Below, piece by piece: positions 34,117 through 43,743 of a stretch of DNA of 64,000 nucleotides; position 1 is the stretch's first letter; each line of letters begins with the position of its first letter. Both the position numbers and the translations under genes were made by a program. Location: contig JAIBEY010000033.1 of NCBI GenBank assembly GCA_019459525.1, positions 1-64,000 of the forward strand. Reading direction: 5' to 3'. The notes beneath the pieces are model-generated. The model was not told where the DNA came from, made no database searches, and saw only the letters and a list, made by a program, of their open reading frames with translations. The DNA comes from Prolixibacteraceae bacterium (GTDB lineage: Bacteria; Bacteroidota; Bacteroidia; Bacteroidales; Prolixibacteraceae).

Positions 34117-34860
34117 ATGTTATTTAAAGATAAACTGAAAAAGGAAAAAGTACCAAGCCATGTGGCCATTATTATGGATGGAAATGGACGTTGGGCCGCT
34201 CAATTTGGGAATGAACGTACTTTTGGCCACGAACACGGAGTTGAGGCTGTTCGGTCGGTTGTGGAGGGTGCAAGCGAAATAGGAGTTAGGTACTTGACCC
34301 TTTATGCTTTTTCAACTGAAAACTGGTCGAGACCCAAGGCAGAGGTTGATGCGCTCATGGGGCTTTTGGTACAAGCGATTTCTGATGAAACAGATGAACT
34401 CCTGAAAAGTAATGTTCGTTTGCGTGTTATTGGCGACGTTAAAAGCTTACCTCAAAACGTTCAGGAAAAATTGGAATGGTCAATTGAAAAACTCAATAAC
34501 TGCACCGGGTTAACTTTGGTTTTGGCATTGAGCTATAGTTCCAAATGGGAGATAGTTGAAGCCGTAAAACGAATTGCAGAACAGGTCAAATCTGGTACGA
34601 TTGAGCCAACCGAAATCGACTATGACCTGATGAACCGCTTCTTAAATACTTCCGATATGCCCGATCCGGAATTGCTTATTCGTACAAGTGGCGAATGCCG
34701 GATCAGTAATTTTTTATTGTGGCAGATTGCATACAGCGAATTATATTTTACACCCAAATTGTGGCCCGATTTCCGAAAAGAAGATTTATTCGAGGCCATC
34801 TACGACTTCCAAAACAGGGAACGACGGTTTGGTAAAACGAGTCAACAAATAATAAGTTAG
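34117..34860 (+). CDS. uppS: Isoprenyl (undecaprenyl diphosphate) synthase
   Basis: 247 residues. The cis-prenyltransferase motifs are HVAIIMDGNGRWA (catalytic Asp), FGHEHGVEAVR, LTLYAFSTENWSRP and the C-terminal PDPELLIRTSGECRISNFLL and YSELYFTPKLWPD. It makes the C55 carrier lipid for peptidoglycan and surface glycans, at the membrane face. BamA follows 20 bases downstream and the two are likely co-transcribed. Confidence 0.95.
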   Translation: MLFKDKLKKEKVPSHVAIIMDGNGRWAAQFGNERTFGHEHGVEAVRSVVEGASEIGVRYLTLYAFSTENWSRPKAEVDALMGLLVQAISDETDELLKSNVRLRVIGDVKSLPQNVQEKLEWSIEKLNNCTGLTLVLALSYSSKWEIVEAVKRIAEQVKSGTIEPTEIDYDLMNRFLNTSDMPDPELLIRTSGECRISNFLLWQIAYSELYFTPKLWPDFRKEDLFEAIYDFQNRERRFGKTSQQIIS

Positions 34861-34880
34861 CTAATTCAATAAAGAACAGA

Positions 34881-37556
34881 ATGCGAAAAATACAACTGTT
34901 TGTTATTCTGCTGTTAATCAGCGTAAAAATGTTTTCACAGGAAGCTGAAAGCGACAGCACGAACTTCTCCATCTATTATTCGAGTCCAAAGGAATATGTT
35001 ATTGCAGGATTGGATGTACAGGGAATAAGGTATCTGGATACCCAGGTGTTGTTACAGATTTCGGGATTGAATGTAGGTGACCGGATTGTGGTTCCCGGCG
35101 AAGAAATAACCAATTCGATTAAAAAGCTTTGGAATCATGGTTTATTTTCGGATGTAAAGATTGTTGCCGATAAAATTGTTGGTGATAATATTTGGTTGCG
35201 TGTTGTTTTGCAGGAACGTCCGAGATTAGCGGAAGTTAATTTCAGCGGTGTAAGCAAGTCGGAAAAAGATGATATTACCGAAAAGGTTTTGCTTTTAAAA
35301 GGTAGTCAGGTTACTGATCATCAGGTGAATTCAGCCGAAAAGACCATAAAAAATCTGTTTTTTGAGAAAGGGTTTTTAAATACCGAAGTAAACATCATTC
35401 AACGCGACGACACCACACAAAATAACAGTGTCATTCTGGATATTAATGTTGATAAAAAGGAAAAGGTTAAGATTAGTGAAATTGCATTTCACGGAAATGA
35501 AAACCTGAAACCGTTTGTTTTGGAGAAGTCGATGAAAAAAACAAAAGCAAAAAAAATCATCAATTTCTTCAGCTCTAAGAAATTCCTTGCTGAAAAGTAT
35601 TCAGAAGATAAAATTAATCTGATTAAAAAGTATAACGAGAAAGGATACCGTGATGCAACTATCGTAAGGGATTCGGTTTCGAAACTCGAAGACGACCGCG
35701 TGCGGCTCGATATCTGGATTGAAGAAGGAAACAAATATTTCTTCAGGGATATCAAATGGGTGGGAAATACGGTTTATCCGAGCGATTATTTGAATGCCGT
35801 GCTGGGTATTAAAAAAGGTGATGTTTTTGACCAGAAATTGCTGGATAAACGTACCAAAGACGACGAAGATGCCGTGAGCAGTACCTATCTCGATCATGGA
35901 TATTTATTCTTCAATTTATCGCCAATTGAAACCCGGATAGAATCCGACTCGATTGACCTTGAAATGAGAATTTATGAAGGTCGCCAGGCTACTATCGATA
36001 AAATTATTATTTCGGGAAATACCAAAACGAACGAGCACGTGGCCCGCCGCGAACTCAGGACCCTGCCCGGCGATTTATTTAGTAAATCAGATATTATCCG
36101 TACGGTTCGTGAGTTGTCGCAGCTTGGCCATTTCGATCCCGAAGCTATTAATCCCGATGTTCGTCCTCATCCGGAAAACGGAACGGTAGATATTAACTAT
36201 GAATTAGTTGAGAAGGCGAACGACCAGATTGAACTTTCGGGAGGTTGGGGAGCCAAAATGTTTGTGGGAACCGTAGGATTGAAGTTCTCTAATTTTTCTG
36301 TCAGGAATATTTTAAATAAAGAAGCCTGGCGCCCACTGCCTACCGGTGATGGACAATCGTTGAGCTTAAGGGCTCAAACCAGTGGTAAATTTTACAAATC
36401 GTATAGCCTTACCTTTACCGAACCTTGGTTTGGAGGTAAAAAACCGAATTCTTTTACCTTCTCATTCTCTCATTCCAAGGTAAATTATTCGGCTAACAAC
36501 TCATACAGCAGCATGTATAACAATCCGTACAGTGGTTATGGTAGTGGTTATGGCAGCGGTTATGGCAGCAGTTACGGATATTCTCCCTATGGATACGGAT
36601 ATTCTCCTTACGGCTATGGGTATGGTTATGGTACTGGTTACGACTACGGATCGAATTATAACTACGATACTGAAACCGATGAAGATGACCAGATACAGAT
36701 TACTACTGCTTTGGCCCTGGGTTATGGCTATCGTTTAACCTGGCCCGATGATTACTTTACCATGTATCATGAGTTTTCTTTTCAGCACTATAAACTTCAA
36801 AACATGGCTGGTTATTATTACTTCCTGAATGATGGCACAGGAAGCGGTGATGGCGGATTCAACAACTTTAGTTTCAAAACAGCTTTTGGACGAAACTCTT
36901 TGGACAACCCATTATATACCCGTCGCGGATCAAGCTTTACGCTTTCGCTTCAGTTTACTCCCCCATATTCGTTATGGAATGGTGTAGATTATAGTGATCC
37001 GTTATTGACTAACGAAGAACGCTACAAATGGATTGAATACCACAAATGGATGTTTAAAGGCGACTGGTATTCGCCAATTACGAAAAACAATAACCTGGTT
37101 TTGCATACCAAATTTGAATACGGATTTTTAGGATACTACGACAAGAATCGTCAGTCGCCATTCGAAGGGTTCCGTGTTGGGGGATCGGGTATGTCGGGTT
37201 ATAATCTTTACGGAAGTGATATTGTATCGCTCCGTGGGTACAAGGATTATAGTTTGAGTAATTATTATGGATCGAACATATACAACAAATTATCGATGGA
37301 GCTTAGGTATCCTGTTATCCTGAAACCGTCGTCAACCATTTATGTACTTGGATTCCTTGAGGCGGGTAATGCCTGGAATAATTTCGACGATTACAATCCG
37401 TTTAAACTTCACCGTTCGGCTGGAGCCGGAGTCCGGATCTTCCTGCCAATGTTTGGTTTGATGGGTATTGACTGGGGATATGGATTCGATGAAGTATCTG
37501 GCCAAAGTGATGCTGCCGGAAGCCAGTTCCATTTCGTAATCGGACAACAATTCTAA
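34881..37556 (+). CDS. bamA: Outer-membrane assembly factor BamA with a Gly/Tyr-rich barrel insertion
   Basis: 891 residues. A signal peptide (ends MFSQEA) is followed by POTRA repeats over about 45-430 (for example VNFSGVSKSEKDDITEK and IIISGNTKTNEHVARREL). The 16-strand barrel then runs to the C-terminal FVIGQQF, and the motif GFRVGGSGMSGYNLYGSD occupies the position expected for the VRGF/Y lid loop. BamA folds and inserts outer-membrane proteins. An unusual ~60-residue low-complexity insert (about 538-600, repeats of GYGS and YGYSPYG) interrupts the early barrel strands and is probably surface exposed. It follows uppS and precedes two Skp-type chaperones. Confidence 0.93.
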   Translation: MRKIQLFVILLLISVKMFSQEAESDSTNFSIYYSSPKEYVIAGLDVQGIRYLDTQVLLQISGLNVGDRIVVPGEEITNSIKKLWNHGLFSDVKIVADKIVGDNIWLRVVLQERPRLAEVNFSGVSKSEKDDITEKVLLLKGSQVTDHQVNSAEKTIKNLFFEKGFLNTEVNIIQRDDTTQNNSVILDINVDKKEKVKISEIAFHGNENLKPFVLEKSMKKTKAKKIINFFSSKKFLAEKYSEDKINLIKKYNEKGYRDATIVRDSVSKLEDDRVRLDIWIEEGNKYFFRDIKWVGNTVYPSDYLNAVLGIKKGDVFDQKLLDKRTKDDEDAVSSTYLDHGYLFFNLSPIETRIESDSIDLEMRIYEGRQATIDKIIISGNTKTNEHVARRELRTLPGDLFSKSDIIRTVRELSQLGHFDPEAINPDVRPHPENGTVDINYELVEKANDQIELSGGWGAKMFVGTVGLKFSNFSVRNILNKEAWRPLPTGDGQSLSLRAQTSGKFYKSYSLTFTEPWFGGKKPNSFTFSFSHSKVNYSANNSYSSMYNNPYSGYGSGYGSGYGSSYGYSPYGYGYSPYGYGYGYGTGYDYGSNYNYDTETDEDDQIQITTALALGYGYRLTWPDDYFTMYHEFSFQHYKLQNMAGYYYFLNDGTGSGDGGFNNFSFKTAFGRNSLDNPLYTRRGSSFTLSLQFTPPYSLWNGVDYSDPLLTNEERYKWIEYHKWMFKGDWYSPITKNNNLVLHTKFEYGFLGYYDKNRQSPFEGFRVGGSGMSGYNLYGSDIVSLRGYKDYSLSNYYGSNIYNKLSMELRYPVILKPSSTIYVLGFLEAGNAWNNFDDYNPFKLHRSAGAGVRIFLPMFGLMGIDWGYGFDEVSGQSDAAGSQFHFVIGQQF
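36515..36660 (+). repeat. Gly/Tyr-encoding low-complexity tract in bamA
   Basis: GGTTATGG and GGATA-type units repeat (GTGGTTATGGTAG, GGCAGCGGTTATGG, TACGGATATTCTCC twice), giving GYGSGYGSGYGSSYGYSPYG and further copies. The tract is imperfect and in frame throughout. Confidence 0.85.
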
Positions 37557-37620
37557 ATCAATTTGCTTTGGTCTGGTATTTGATAAAACCTCGAAAGAAA
37601 CAAATTTAAAAAAAGACATC

Positions 37621-38136
37621 ATGAGGAAACTAGCTATTATTACAGGTATTTTGTTGCTTGCCACAGCAACAACATTTGCTCAAAAATTTGCGTACGTCGA
37701 TACTGAGTATATTTTGGAAAATATCCCGTCATACAAAGCTGCCCAGGAACAACTTGATCAGCTATCGGGCCAGTATCAGAAAGAACTGGAATCTATGCAT
37801 TCCGAAATTGATCAGATGTACAAAGACTTTCAATCCGAAAGTGTATTGCTCTCAGACGAGATGAAACGTAAACGCGAAGATGTTATCATCACAAAAGAAA
37901 AGGAATACAAAGAATTGCAGCGCAAGTATTTCGGACGCGAAGGAGATCTTTTCAAGAAGCGCCAAGGACTGGTAAAACCTATTCAGGATGATATCTTTAA
38001 TGCCATCCAGGAGCTTTCAACCGAAGGGAATTATGCCGTAATCTTCGATAAAGCCAACGGGGTTACCCTTATCTATACGAACCCGAAATTCGACCTTTCC
38101 GATCAGGTTTTAACCAAACTTGGTTATAAAAATTAA
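37621..38136 (+). CDS. Skp/OmpH-family periplasmic chaperone 1
   Basis: 171 residues. A signal peptide (MRKLAIITGILLLATATTFA) is followed by the OmpH start KFAYVDTEYILENIPSYKAA and a long charged coiled coil (YQKELESMHSEIDQMYKDFQ onward), then the returning strand VTLIYTNPKFDLSDQVLTKL. Skp proteins hold unfolded outer-membrane proteins on their way to BamA. The gene lies 64 bases after bamA and 39 before a second copy; the tandem pair is normal in Bacteroidota. Confidence 0.92.
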   Translation: MRKLAIITGILLLATATTFAQKFAYVDTEYILENIPSYKAAQEQLDQLSGQYQKELESMHSEIDQMYKDFQSESVLLSDEMKRKREDVIITKEKEYKELQRKYFGREGDLFKKRQGLVKPIQDDIFNAIQELSTEGNYAVIFDKANGVTLIYTNPKFDLSDQVLTKLGYKN

Positions 38137-38175
38137 TATTCTAAATTTGTCAAAATAAATTAAATCCAAAAAAGT

Positions 38176-38691
38176 ATGAAAAGTGTTTTCAAAATTTGTG
38201 TTTTAGGAATACTGTTGTTTTCAGCAGGATTTGCCAATGCCCAGGCTCCAAAATTTGGTCATATCGACTTACAGGCACTCTATCAGGTTATGCCCGAAAG
38301 AGCAACTGTTGAGAAGCAAATTACTGCATTTGGAAAAGAACTTGAAGATGCATTGGGCATGATGCAGAAAGAAGCCCAGACCAAATATGTGGAGTATCTT
38401 TCAAAAAGAGATTCATTGTCTGAAACTGCCCGCAAAGTGAAAGAAGAAGATTTGAATTCCATTCAACAACGGATACAAACTTACGAGCAAAGTGCACAAC
38501 AGCAGTTGCAGGCCAAACAGCAGGAACTAATTAAACCGATGCTTGATAAAGCAGATAAAGCGGTAAAAGATGTTGGCGCTGAAAAAGGATTGGTGTATGT
38601 TTTTGATATGAGCTCAAGAGTTATTCTGTATAACTCAAAAGAAAGTCTGGACATCCTTCCGTTGGTGAAAACCAAATTAGGCATTCAGTAG
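38176..38691 (+). CDS. Skp/OmpH-family periplasmic chaperone 2
   Basis: 171 residues, same length and layout as the preceding gene. The signal peptide (ending GFANAQ) is followed by KFGHIDLQALYQVMPERATV, the coiled coil (AQQQLQAKQQELIKPMLDKA) and ILYNSKESLDILPLVKTKLG. The two copies have diverged clearly, so they may serve different clients. A strong terminator follows before murI. Confidence 0.92.
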   Translation: MKSVFKICVLGILLFSAGFANAQAPKFGHIDLQALYQVMPERATVEKQITAFGKELEDALGMMQKEAQTKYVEYLSKRDSLSETARKVKEEDLNSIQQRIQTYEQSAQQQLQAKQQELIKPMLDKADKAVKDVGAEKGLVYVFDMSSRVILYNSKESLDILPLVKTKLGIQ

Positions 38692-38715
38692 TTTAAGCTT
38701 GAAATAAAAATATGC

Positions 38716-38746
38716 AAAAAGCCATCTTATTTAAGATGGCTTTTTT
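38716..38746 (+). terminator. Rho-independent terminator after the bamA-skp-skp cluster
   Basis: AAAAAGCCATCTT, a 4-base loop and AAGATGGCTTTTTT form a 13-bp stem with a U-tract, 24 bases after the second Skp stop. Confidence 0.85.
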
Positions 38747-38766
38747 AATTTTGCTCAAAATTTCAA

Positions 38767-39603
38767 ATGGCTTCCGAATATCAACCGATTGGGGTTTTCG
38801 ATTCAGGATATGGTGGATTAACCATCCTGAAAGAATTTCTAAACGACCTTCCCGGGTACGATTTTATCTATTTGGGCGATAATGCACGTGCGCCTTATGG
38901 CTCGCGCTCTTTTGAGGTGGTGTACGAATACACCCTTCAGGCAGTAAATAAACTGTTTGAAATGGGTTGCCACCTGGTTATTCTGGCATGTAATACCGCA
39001 TCGGCCAAAGCATTGCGCAATATCCAGCAAAACGACTTGCCTCATATTGATCCCGACCGAAGAGTATTGGGAGTTATCCGGCCGGCAGTAGAATCCATCG
39101 GCGACTATACGCGGAATGGCCATGTCGGAATTCTCGGAACGGTTGGTACCGTATTGTCAAATTCGTACCCGATAGAGTTGGAGAAATGGGCTGGGGGAAA
39201 AGTCGTCCGGACGACACAGGAAGCCTGTCCGATTTGGGTTCCGCTGGTAGAAAACAATGAAATTGATTCGCCCGGAACCGAATATTTTGTAGCGAAAAAC
39301 ATTCGCAACCTGTTATCAGCCGATCCGGAAATTGATTCTATTATTTTGGGTTGTACCCATTATCCTTTGTTGCTTCCGGTTATCCGCAAATTCATTCCCG
39401 AAAATATCCAGTTACTCGAACAAGGAAAGCTCGTAAGCTCGAAGTTGACTGAATACCTCATCCGCCACCCGGAAATGGATCAAAAATGTTCAAAATCGGG
39501 TATCGTAACGTACTTTACTACCGAAAACGAAGAGGTATTTGAAAAGAATGCAACCACTTTTTTGGGACGGAACATCAAAAGCAAAAAAATTCTGCTCAAA
39601 TAA
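38767..39603 (+). CDS. murI: Glutamate racemase
   Basis: 278 residues. It has QPIGVFDSGYGGLTILKEF, YLGDNARAPYGSRS, the first catalytic Cys in ILACNTASAKALR and the second in IILGCTHYPLLLPV. It converts L- to D-glutamate for peptidoglycan in the cytoplasm. It follows the Skp genes but behind a terminator, so it probably has its own promoter in the 75-base gap or relies on readthrough. Confidence 0.95.
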   Translation: MASEYQPIGVFDSGYGGLTILKEFLNDLPGYDFIYLGDNARAPYGSRSFEVVYEYTLQAVNKLFEMGCHLVILACNTASAKALRNIQQNDLPHIDPDRRVLGVIRPAVESIGDYTRNGHVGILGTVGTVLSNSYPIELEKWAGGKVVRTTQEACPIWVPLVENNEIDSPGTEYFVAKNIRNLLSADPEIDSIILGCTHYPLLLPVIRKFIPENIQLLEQGKLVSSKLTEYLIRHPEMDQKCSKSGIVTYFTTENEEVFEKNATTFLGRNIKSKKILLK

Positions 39604-39629
39604 TCATTCATTCCTGATTGGCTTGCTGT

Positions 39630-39675
39630 AATTTCAGGCGAAAAAGCTTATAGAACTGCTTTTCTGCCTGAAATT
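39630..39675. terminator. Bidirectional terminator between murI and the convergent nucleotidyltransferase
   Basis: AATTTCAGGC at 39630-39639 pairs with GCCTGAAATT at 39666-39675, with an inner AAAAGC/GCTTTT stem. It lies between two convergent genes. Confidence 0.75.
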
Positions 39676-39682
39676 TTTGGTT

Positions 39683-40573
39683 TTACCAAAGTTTATCCGG
39701 ATAAACTCCCTGATTGGTAAGTTTCTGAATCTGCTCAATGACATAGGGTTTATCTTCCTTATAAGTAACCCCAAACCAGGGAGAGTCGGCAGTTAAAACA
39801 TCAACGCTTGCCTGCCCTTTTAAAATCATTTCGAAAACGACGAAAGGAATGTAAAATTCCGATTTCGGAACCTGAATGTTTTCTTTTAGGAAATCGATGA
39901 ATTGATTTTCGATATTTTGAAAAAGGGAAGGGTGAAATCCCCAGAAATTCATAGAAACGATTTCATTACCGGTTAATTCACCAGTTTCCGATTCACATAA
40001 AATACGATTGCCTTCCTGTCTTATTTTATGTGTTTCAGTAATTTTTGTCAATTGCTTTTCGGCATTGGTTACACAGATACCTCTCGAAACAGAGCCAAAT
40101 TCTGAAAGCGTATTGTTTAGCTGATATCCAACCATGGCATATTGCTTCGGATCGGTCAATTTTCTCAGGTATTTGGCAATAACCTGGTAGGCTTCTGCAC
40201 CATAAAAATCATCGGCATTGATGGCCGCAAATGGTTCGTTTATGACATCTTTGGCCATTAATACGGCGTGCCCGGTTCCCCAGGGTTTTTCGCGGCCTTC
40301 CGGAAGTTTAAATCCTTCAGGTAGTTTATCAATCTCCTGAAAGACGTATTCAATTTCAATTTTTCCGGCTAGTTTGGGTTCGAACCGAGCCTTAAAATCA
40401 TCGGCAAAGCTTTCGCGGATTACGAACACTACTTTCCCAAATCCTGCCCGTATGGCATCAAAAATTGAATATTCCAATATGGTTTCTCCGTTAGGGCCAA
40501 CAGGTTCAACTTGCTTCAGGCCTCCAAAACGACTGCCCATTCCGGCAGCTAAGATTAAAAGAGTTGGTTTCAT
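39683..40573 (-). CDS. Sugar-phosphate nucleotidyltransferase family protein
   Basis: 296 residues. The N-terminal signature LLILAAGMGSRFGGLKQVEP is that of nucleotide-sugar pyrophosphorylases, with GPNGETILEYSIFDAIRAGF and AINADDFYGAEAYQVI (metal-binding Asp pair). It transfers a nucleotidyl group to a sugar phosphate, but activating base and sugar are not determined; the group is usually annotated only as NTP transferase. It is transcribed alone; the MFS gene upstream is co-directional 176 bases away. Confidence 0.85.
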   Translation of the reverse strand: MKPTLLILAAGMGSRFGGLKQVEPVGPNGETILEYSIFDAIRAGFGKVVFVIRESFADDFKARFEPKLAGKIEIEYVFQEIDKLPEGFKLPEGREKPWGTGHAVLMAKDVINEPFAAINADDFYGAEAYQVIAKYLRKLTDPKQYAMVGYQLNNTLSEFGSVSRGICVTNAEKQLTKITETHKIRQEGNRILCESETGELTGNEIVSMNFWGFHPSLFQNIENQFIDFLKENIQVPKSEFYIPFVVFEMILKGQASVDVLTADSPWFGVTYKEDKPYVIEQIQKLTNQGVYPDKLW

Positions 40574-40698
40574 TCTATCTGTTTGTTTGTATTATCGATA
40601 ACTGATGCTGCAAAAATACTTATTTATCGTTATCAATACTGATGTTTATTCTACAGAAGAACCCTATTAAGGTACATTTGTTCGACTGGTAGAAAAAG

Positions 40699-40727
40699 AA
40701 AAAGGATGCTGCAACAGCACCCTTTTT
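40699..40727 (-). terminator. Terminator downstream of the MFS permease
   Basis: AAAAAGG-atGCTG / CAGC-acCCTTTTT forms a GC-containing stem with a short bulge and a T-tract on the minus strand, 23 bases after the permease stop. Confidence 0.7.
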
Positions 40728-40749
40728 CCCTGAAATAACATCGTATTGC

Positions 40750-42078
40750 TTAGATCTGTTTTTTCGATTTGTTTTTTATAATGATGTAAAGCCCGATAAA
40801 TGCAACTATTAAAATGATTGGTAAAACGGTCATGTTGCGAAGGGTAATTTGTGGGCCTGCGGTTTCGATAGATTTACCCATAATTGGTAATACCATTGAC
40901 GTGGCTACAAAACCGGCTCCACCGAGAATCGACATGCCGAGTGCACCGCTTTTGGGTACATATTCCGATGCTACTCCAATCATGGTAGGCCAAAAATAGC
41001 AAACACCAACCGCAAATACTGCTGCCGAAATTAAGGTCATCGTCGCACTATTCGAAAGGCTAAGTAAAAATAGACCAGCCGTTGCAATTACCGACGACCC
41101 CAACAACACTCCGGTCGGGTTCAGGCGATGTATTAAACCTCCTGCAAAAAAACGTCCAACAGCCATAATTCCGGTTACAACTGCCAGAATAATCATTGGC
41201 CCTATCCCGTTTTTGGCAAGCAAGGCATTGATCCATTGTGTTGTACCCAATTCGGTTGATGCGGTGAGCAACATACAAAAGAAGATAAAGGGGAAAAGCA
41301 GCGTAATTTTATTTACAAACCGACCTTCAATAACAATACATACAGCAATTGCACCAACAATTATAAATGGCAGGGCGTTGTTCGATGCAATAAGCTCTGA
41401 TAAGGCTGGTACTGTAGCTACTAAAATCATAAAAATTACGGCAAGGGTTATCGTAAATGGGGCGCCTACATTACGCATCATTTCTTTATAACTAACGCCC
41501 GTTGAAACACGTTCTGTTTCCGGGATCTTTTGTCCAAAAAATAAGAAGCCATAAATAGCCAAAGGAATAAATAATATACTAACCAGTACCTGCCACGGTA
41601 AATTCAACTTATCCATAATTAATGCTGCCAGAAGACTGCCAATAACAATCCCACCGGGGAACCAAACATGAAACCGATTCAGCATTTTAGTTTTTTTGTT
41701 TGGAAATAACGTCGCAATAAGTGGATTACACGCAGCTTCAACACTTCCATTTCCGAATCCAATAAAAACATTGGCAATAAAAAGGGAAGTCATGTCTTTT
41801 GCCAGAAGTAAAAGAATAATGCCAATAAAGTGCATGCCAAAAGCCAACCAAATAATGGTCCTGGTTTTAACGATGTCGATAATAAAACCACCGGCAAACA
41901 TGGCCACTGCAAATCCCCAGAACGCCGGGCCAAATGCATATCCGATTTCTTCTTTGGTTAATCCATAATCGGCAGAGAAAACACCCTCAATTTTAGCCCT
42001 GATTGCAAAGGTAATTGCCGTAACGAGGAGTGCCAGGCAAGCTGCAATGAAAAGTCTTTTTTGATTTACTTGTTCCAT
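40750..42078 (-). CDS. MFS transporter
   Basis: 442 residues with 12 predicted membrane segments (for example LFIAACLALLVTAITFAIR, FWGFAVAMFAGGFIIDIV and PIILIVAFIGLYIIIK). The cytoplasmic loop KTRTIIWLA and the central FFGQKIPETERVST region fit MFS permeases. The N-terminal half resembles sugar-permease-like members, but the substrate cannot be told. It may serve a sugar related to the neighbouring nucleotidyltransferase, which is weak inference. Confidence 0.88.
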   Translation of the reverse strand: MEQVNQKRLFIAACLALLVTAITFAIRAKIEGVFSADYGLTKEEIGYAFGPAFWGFAVAMFAGGFIIDIVKTRTIIWLAFGMHFIGIILLLLAKDMTSLFIANVFIGFGNGSVEAACNPLIATLFPNKKTKMLNRFHVWFPGGIVIGSLLAALIMDKLNLPWQVLVSILFIPLAIYGFLFFGQKIPETERVSTGVSYKEMMRNVGAPFTITLAVIFMILVATVPALSELIASNNALPFIIVGAIAVCIVIEGRFVNKITLLFPFIFFCMLLTASTELGTTQWINALLAKNGIGPMIILAVVTGIMAVGRFFAGGLIHRLNPTGVLLGSSVIATAGLFLLSLSNSATMTLISAAVFAVGVCYFWPTMIGVASEYVPKSGALGMSILGGAGFVATSMVLPIMGKSIETAGPQITLRNMTVLPIILIVAFIGLYIIIKNKSKKQI

Positions 42079-42552
42079 TGAATTAGTTTTAGATAGTTTA
42101 TAAAGAGTTAGATGTGCTAAAGTATTAAAATAGTTTTAAAACTTCTGCCTGAGGAAGAAACACGGCTTAATTATTTTTAACAACCGGAAAAGAGAAAAGC
42201 CAGCGTGTTTTAATTTAATGTATTTACAATCAATCGTATCTGTTCTTCCGCCGAAGGGTGGTGGCTAAAATTATCCCGCATTTTGGGAAATATATCCCTC
42301 TGATGGTACGTCTGTCCTTCCTTTCTGATATGCTTTAATAAGCCGTACAAATCATATTGCAGTAGCTTTGCCCAATGGATTGCTGAATAGCTTATGGAAA
42401 AAATAATCAAAAAACTGAAAGGGGTTTCGTGGAGCATTGTTCTAACGACCGTTGTATTGGCGGCTATCCTTACATTTTTGATTATAACCAGCTTGTGATT
42501 TAGACCATCGTAGCGTATTCTGATGTTCGTTAACTAACAAACTTAACTGTAA
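42079..42552. other. 474-base intergenic region upstream of the pectin locus
   Basis: Divergent region between the MFS gene and the first GH105 gene. Apart from the 34-codon frame listed separately I see no coding signal. It is A+T rich near the MFS side. No regulator gene of the pectin locus is present in the window, so control sites cannot be assigned. Confidence 0.4.
42394..42498 (+). CDS. Possible 34-residue single-pass membrane peptide
   Basis: An ATG at 42394 opens a short frame: basic start MEKIIKKLKGVSW and then SIVLTTVVLAAILTFLIITS, a plausible transmembrane helix, closed by TGA 55 bases before the GH105 gene. The basic-then-hydrophobic pattern is that of small membrane peptides, but chance is possible. 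Confidence 0.3.
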   Translation: MEKIIKKLKGVSWSIVLTTVVLAAILTFLIITSL

Positions 42553-43743
42553 ATGAAAAGATTTTGGATGGCTTCTGTAAGCCTGTTGATATTGTTTCAG
42601 TCTTGTTTTGCACAGACCGAAACCGATCAGCCGAACGGGCTTGAGATGGCTGTGAAAATGTCGGACTCGGAAATTAAACATTTCCCCGAACCATGGACGG
42701 TTGATTTTAATGCTAAGCCCGCATGGAATTATACACAGGGATTAATCGCCTTTTCGATGATGAAGGTTTGGAAAGAAAATAGCAACGAGACCTATTACAA
42801 TTACGCAAAAACGTATGCCGATAAGTTTATTGATGCCGATGGTGTAATCCGTAATTACAATCTGGCGGATTACAATATTGATGCAGTAAACTCGGGGAAA
42901 TTTCTGTTCGATCTGTATGATCACAGCAAAGATGAACGCTACCTGAAAGCCATCAAACAACTGCGCGAACAACTGAAAACTCATCCGCGTACTTCCGAAG
43001 GAGGTTTCTGGCACAAAAAGCGTTATCCGCATCAGATGTGGCTGGACGGGTTGTATATGGGCGCTCCGTTTTATGCCCAGTATGCCCAATTCTTCAACGA
43101 ACCCGAACTTTTCGACGATGTAATTAAACAATTTTTATTGGTGCATAAATACACCTATAATCCTGAAGCTGGATTGAATTACCACGGCTGGGACGAAAGC
43201 CGCAAGCAAAAATGGTCGAATCCGGAAACGGGCTGTTCCCCGAATTACTGGGGGCGTGCCGAAGGCTGGTATGCTATGGCTTTGGTTGATGTGCTCGATT
43301 TTATTCCGGAAAATCATACCGGACGTAATAAAATTCTGGAAATTCTGAAACAGGTTGCGGCTGGTATCAAAAAGCATCAGGATGCCAAAACCGGTTTGTG
43401 GTATCAGGTTCTTGATAAGGGAACCCATGACGGAAACTACCTGGAAGCAACTGCTTCGTCCATGTTTTCTTACGCCTTACTGAAAGCTGTCAGGAAAGGT
43501 TATATCAGCAATGATTATAAGGCAGTTGCCGAAAAAGGATACACCGGGATGGTAGAATGGTTGGTTAAAAAGAATGAAAATGGAACGATAAGTCTGACGA
43601 AATGCTGTGCAGTGGCCGGTTTGGGCGGAAACCCCTATCGCGATGGTACTTATAAATACTATATTAATGAAACAGTGCGCGACAACGATCCGAAAGGAGT
43701 GGGGCCATTTATCATGGCGTCATTGGAATACAGTATGAAATAG
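42553..43743 (+). CDS. GH105 unsaturated rhamnogalacturonyl/glucuronyl hydrolase, copy 1
   Basis: 396 residues. The signal region MKRFWMASVSLLILFQSCFA has a possible lipobox. The alpha/alpha-barrel motifs of GH105 are YTQGLIAFSMMKVWKEN, GGFWHKKRYPHQMWLDGLYM (containing the catalytic aspartate region), NYHGWDESRKQKW and YWGRAEGWYAMALVDVLDF. GH105 enzymes remove the unsaturated uronic acid left by pectate or rhamnogalacturonan lyases. A close paralogue follows after 281 bases, then SusC/SusD; this is the start of the pectin locus. Confidence 0.93.
   Translation: MKRFWMASVSLLILFQSCFAQTETDQPNGLEMAVKMSDSEIKHFPEPWTVDFNAKPAWNYTQGLIAFSMMKVWKENSNETYYNYAKTYADKFIDADGVIRNYNLADYNIDAVNSGKFLFDLYDHSKDERYLKAIKQLREQLKTHPRTSEGGFWHKKRYPHQMWLDGLYMGAPFYAQYAQFFNEPELFDDVIKQFLLVHKYTYNPEAGLNYHGWDESRKQKWSNPETGCSPNYWGRAEGWYAMALVDVLDFIPENHTGRNKILEILKQVAAGIKKHQDAKTGLWYQVLDKGTHDGNYLEATASSMFSYALLKAVRKGYISNDYKAVAEKGYTGMVEWLVKKNENGTISLTKCCAVAGLGGNPYRDGTYKYYINETVRDNDPKGVGPFIMASLEYSMK

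Noticed and set aside
40750-42078. Assigning the MFS gene to the pectin locus
   Set aside because: It is read in the opposite direction from the GH105 gene and has its own terminator; no sequence evidence links its substrate to pectin.
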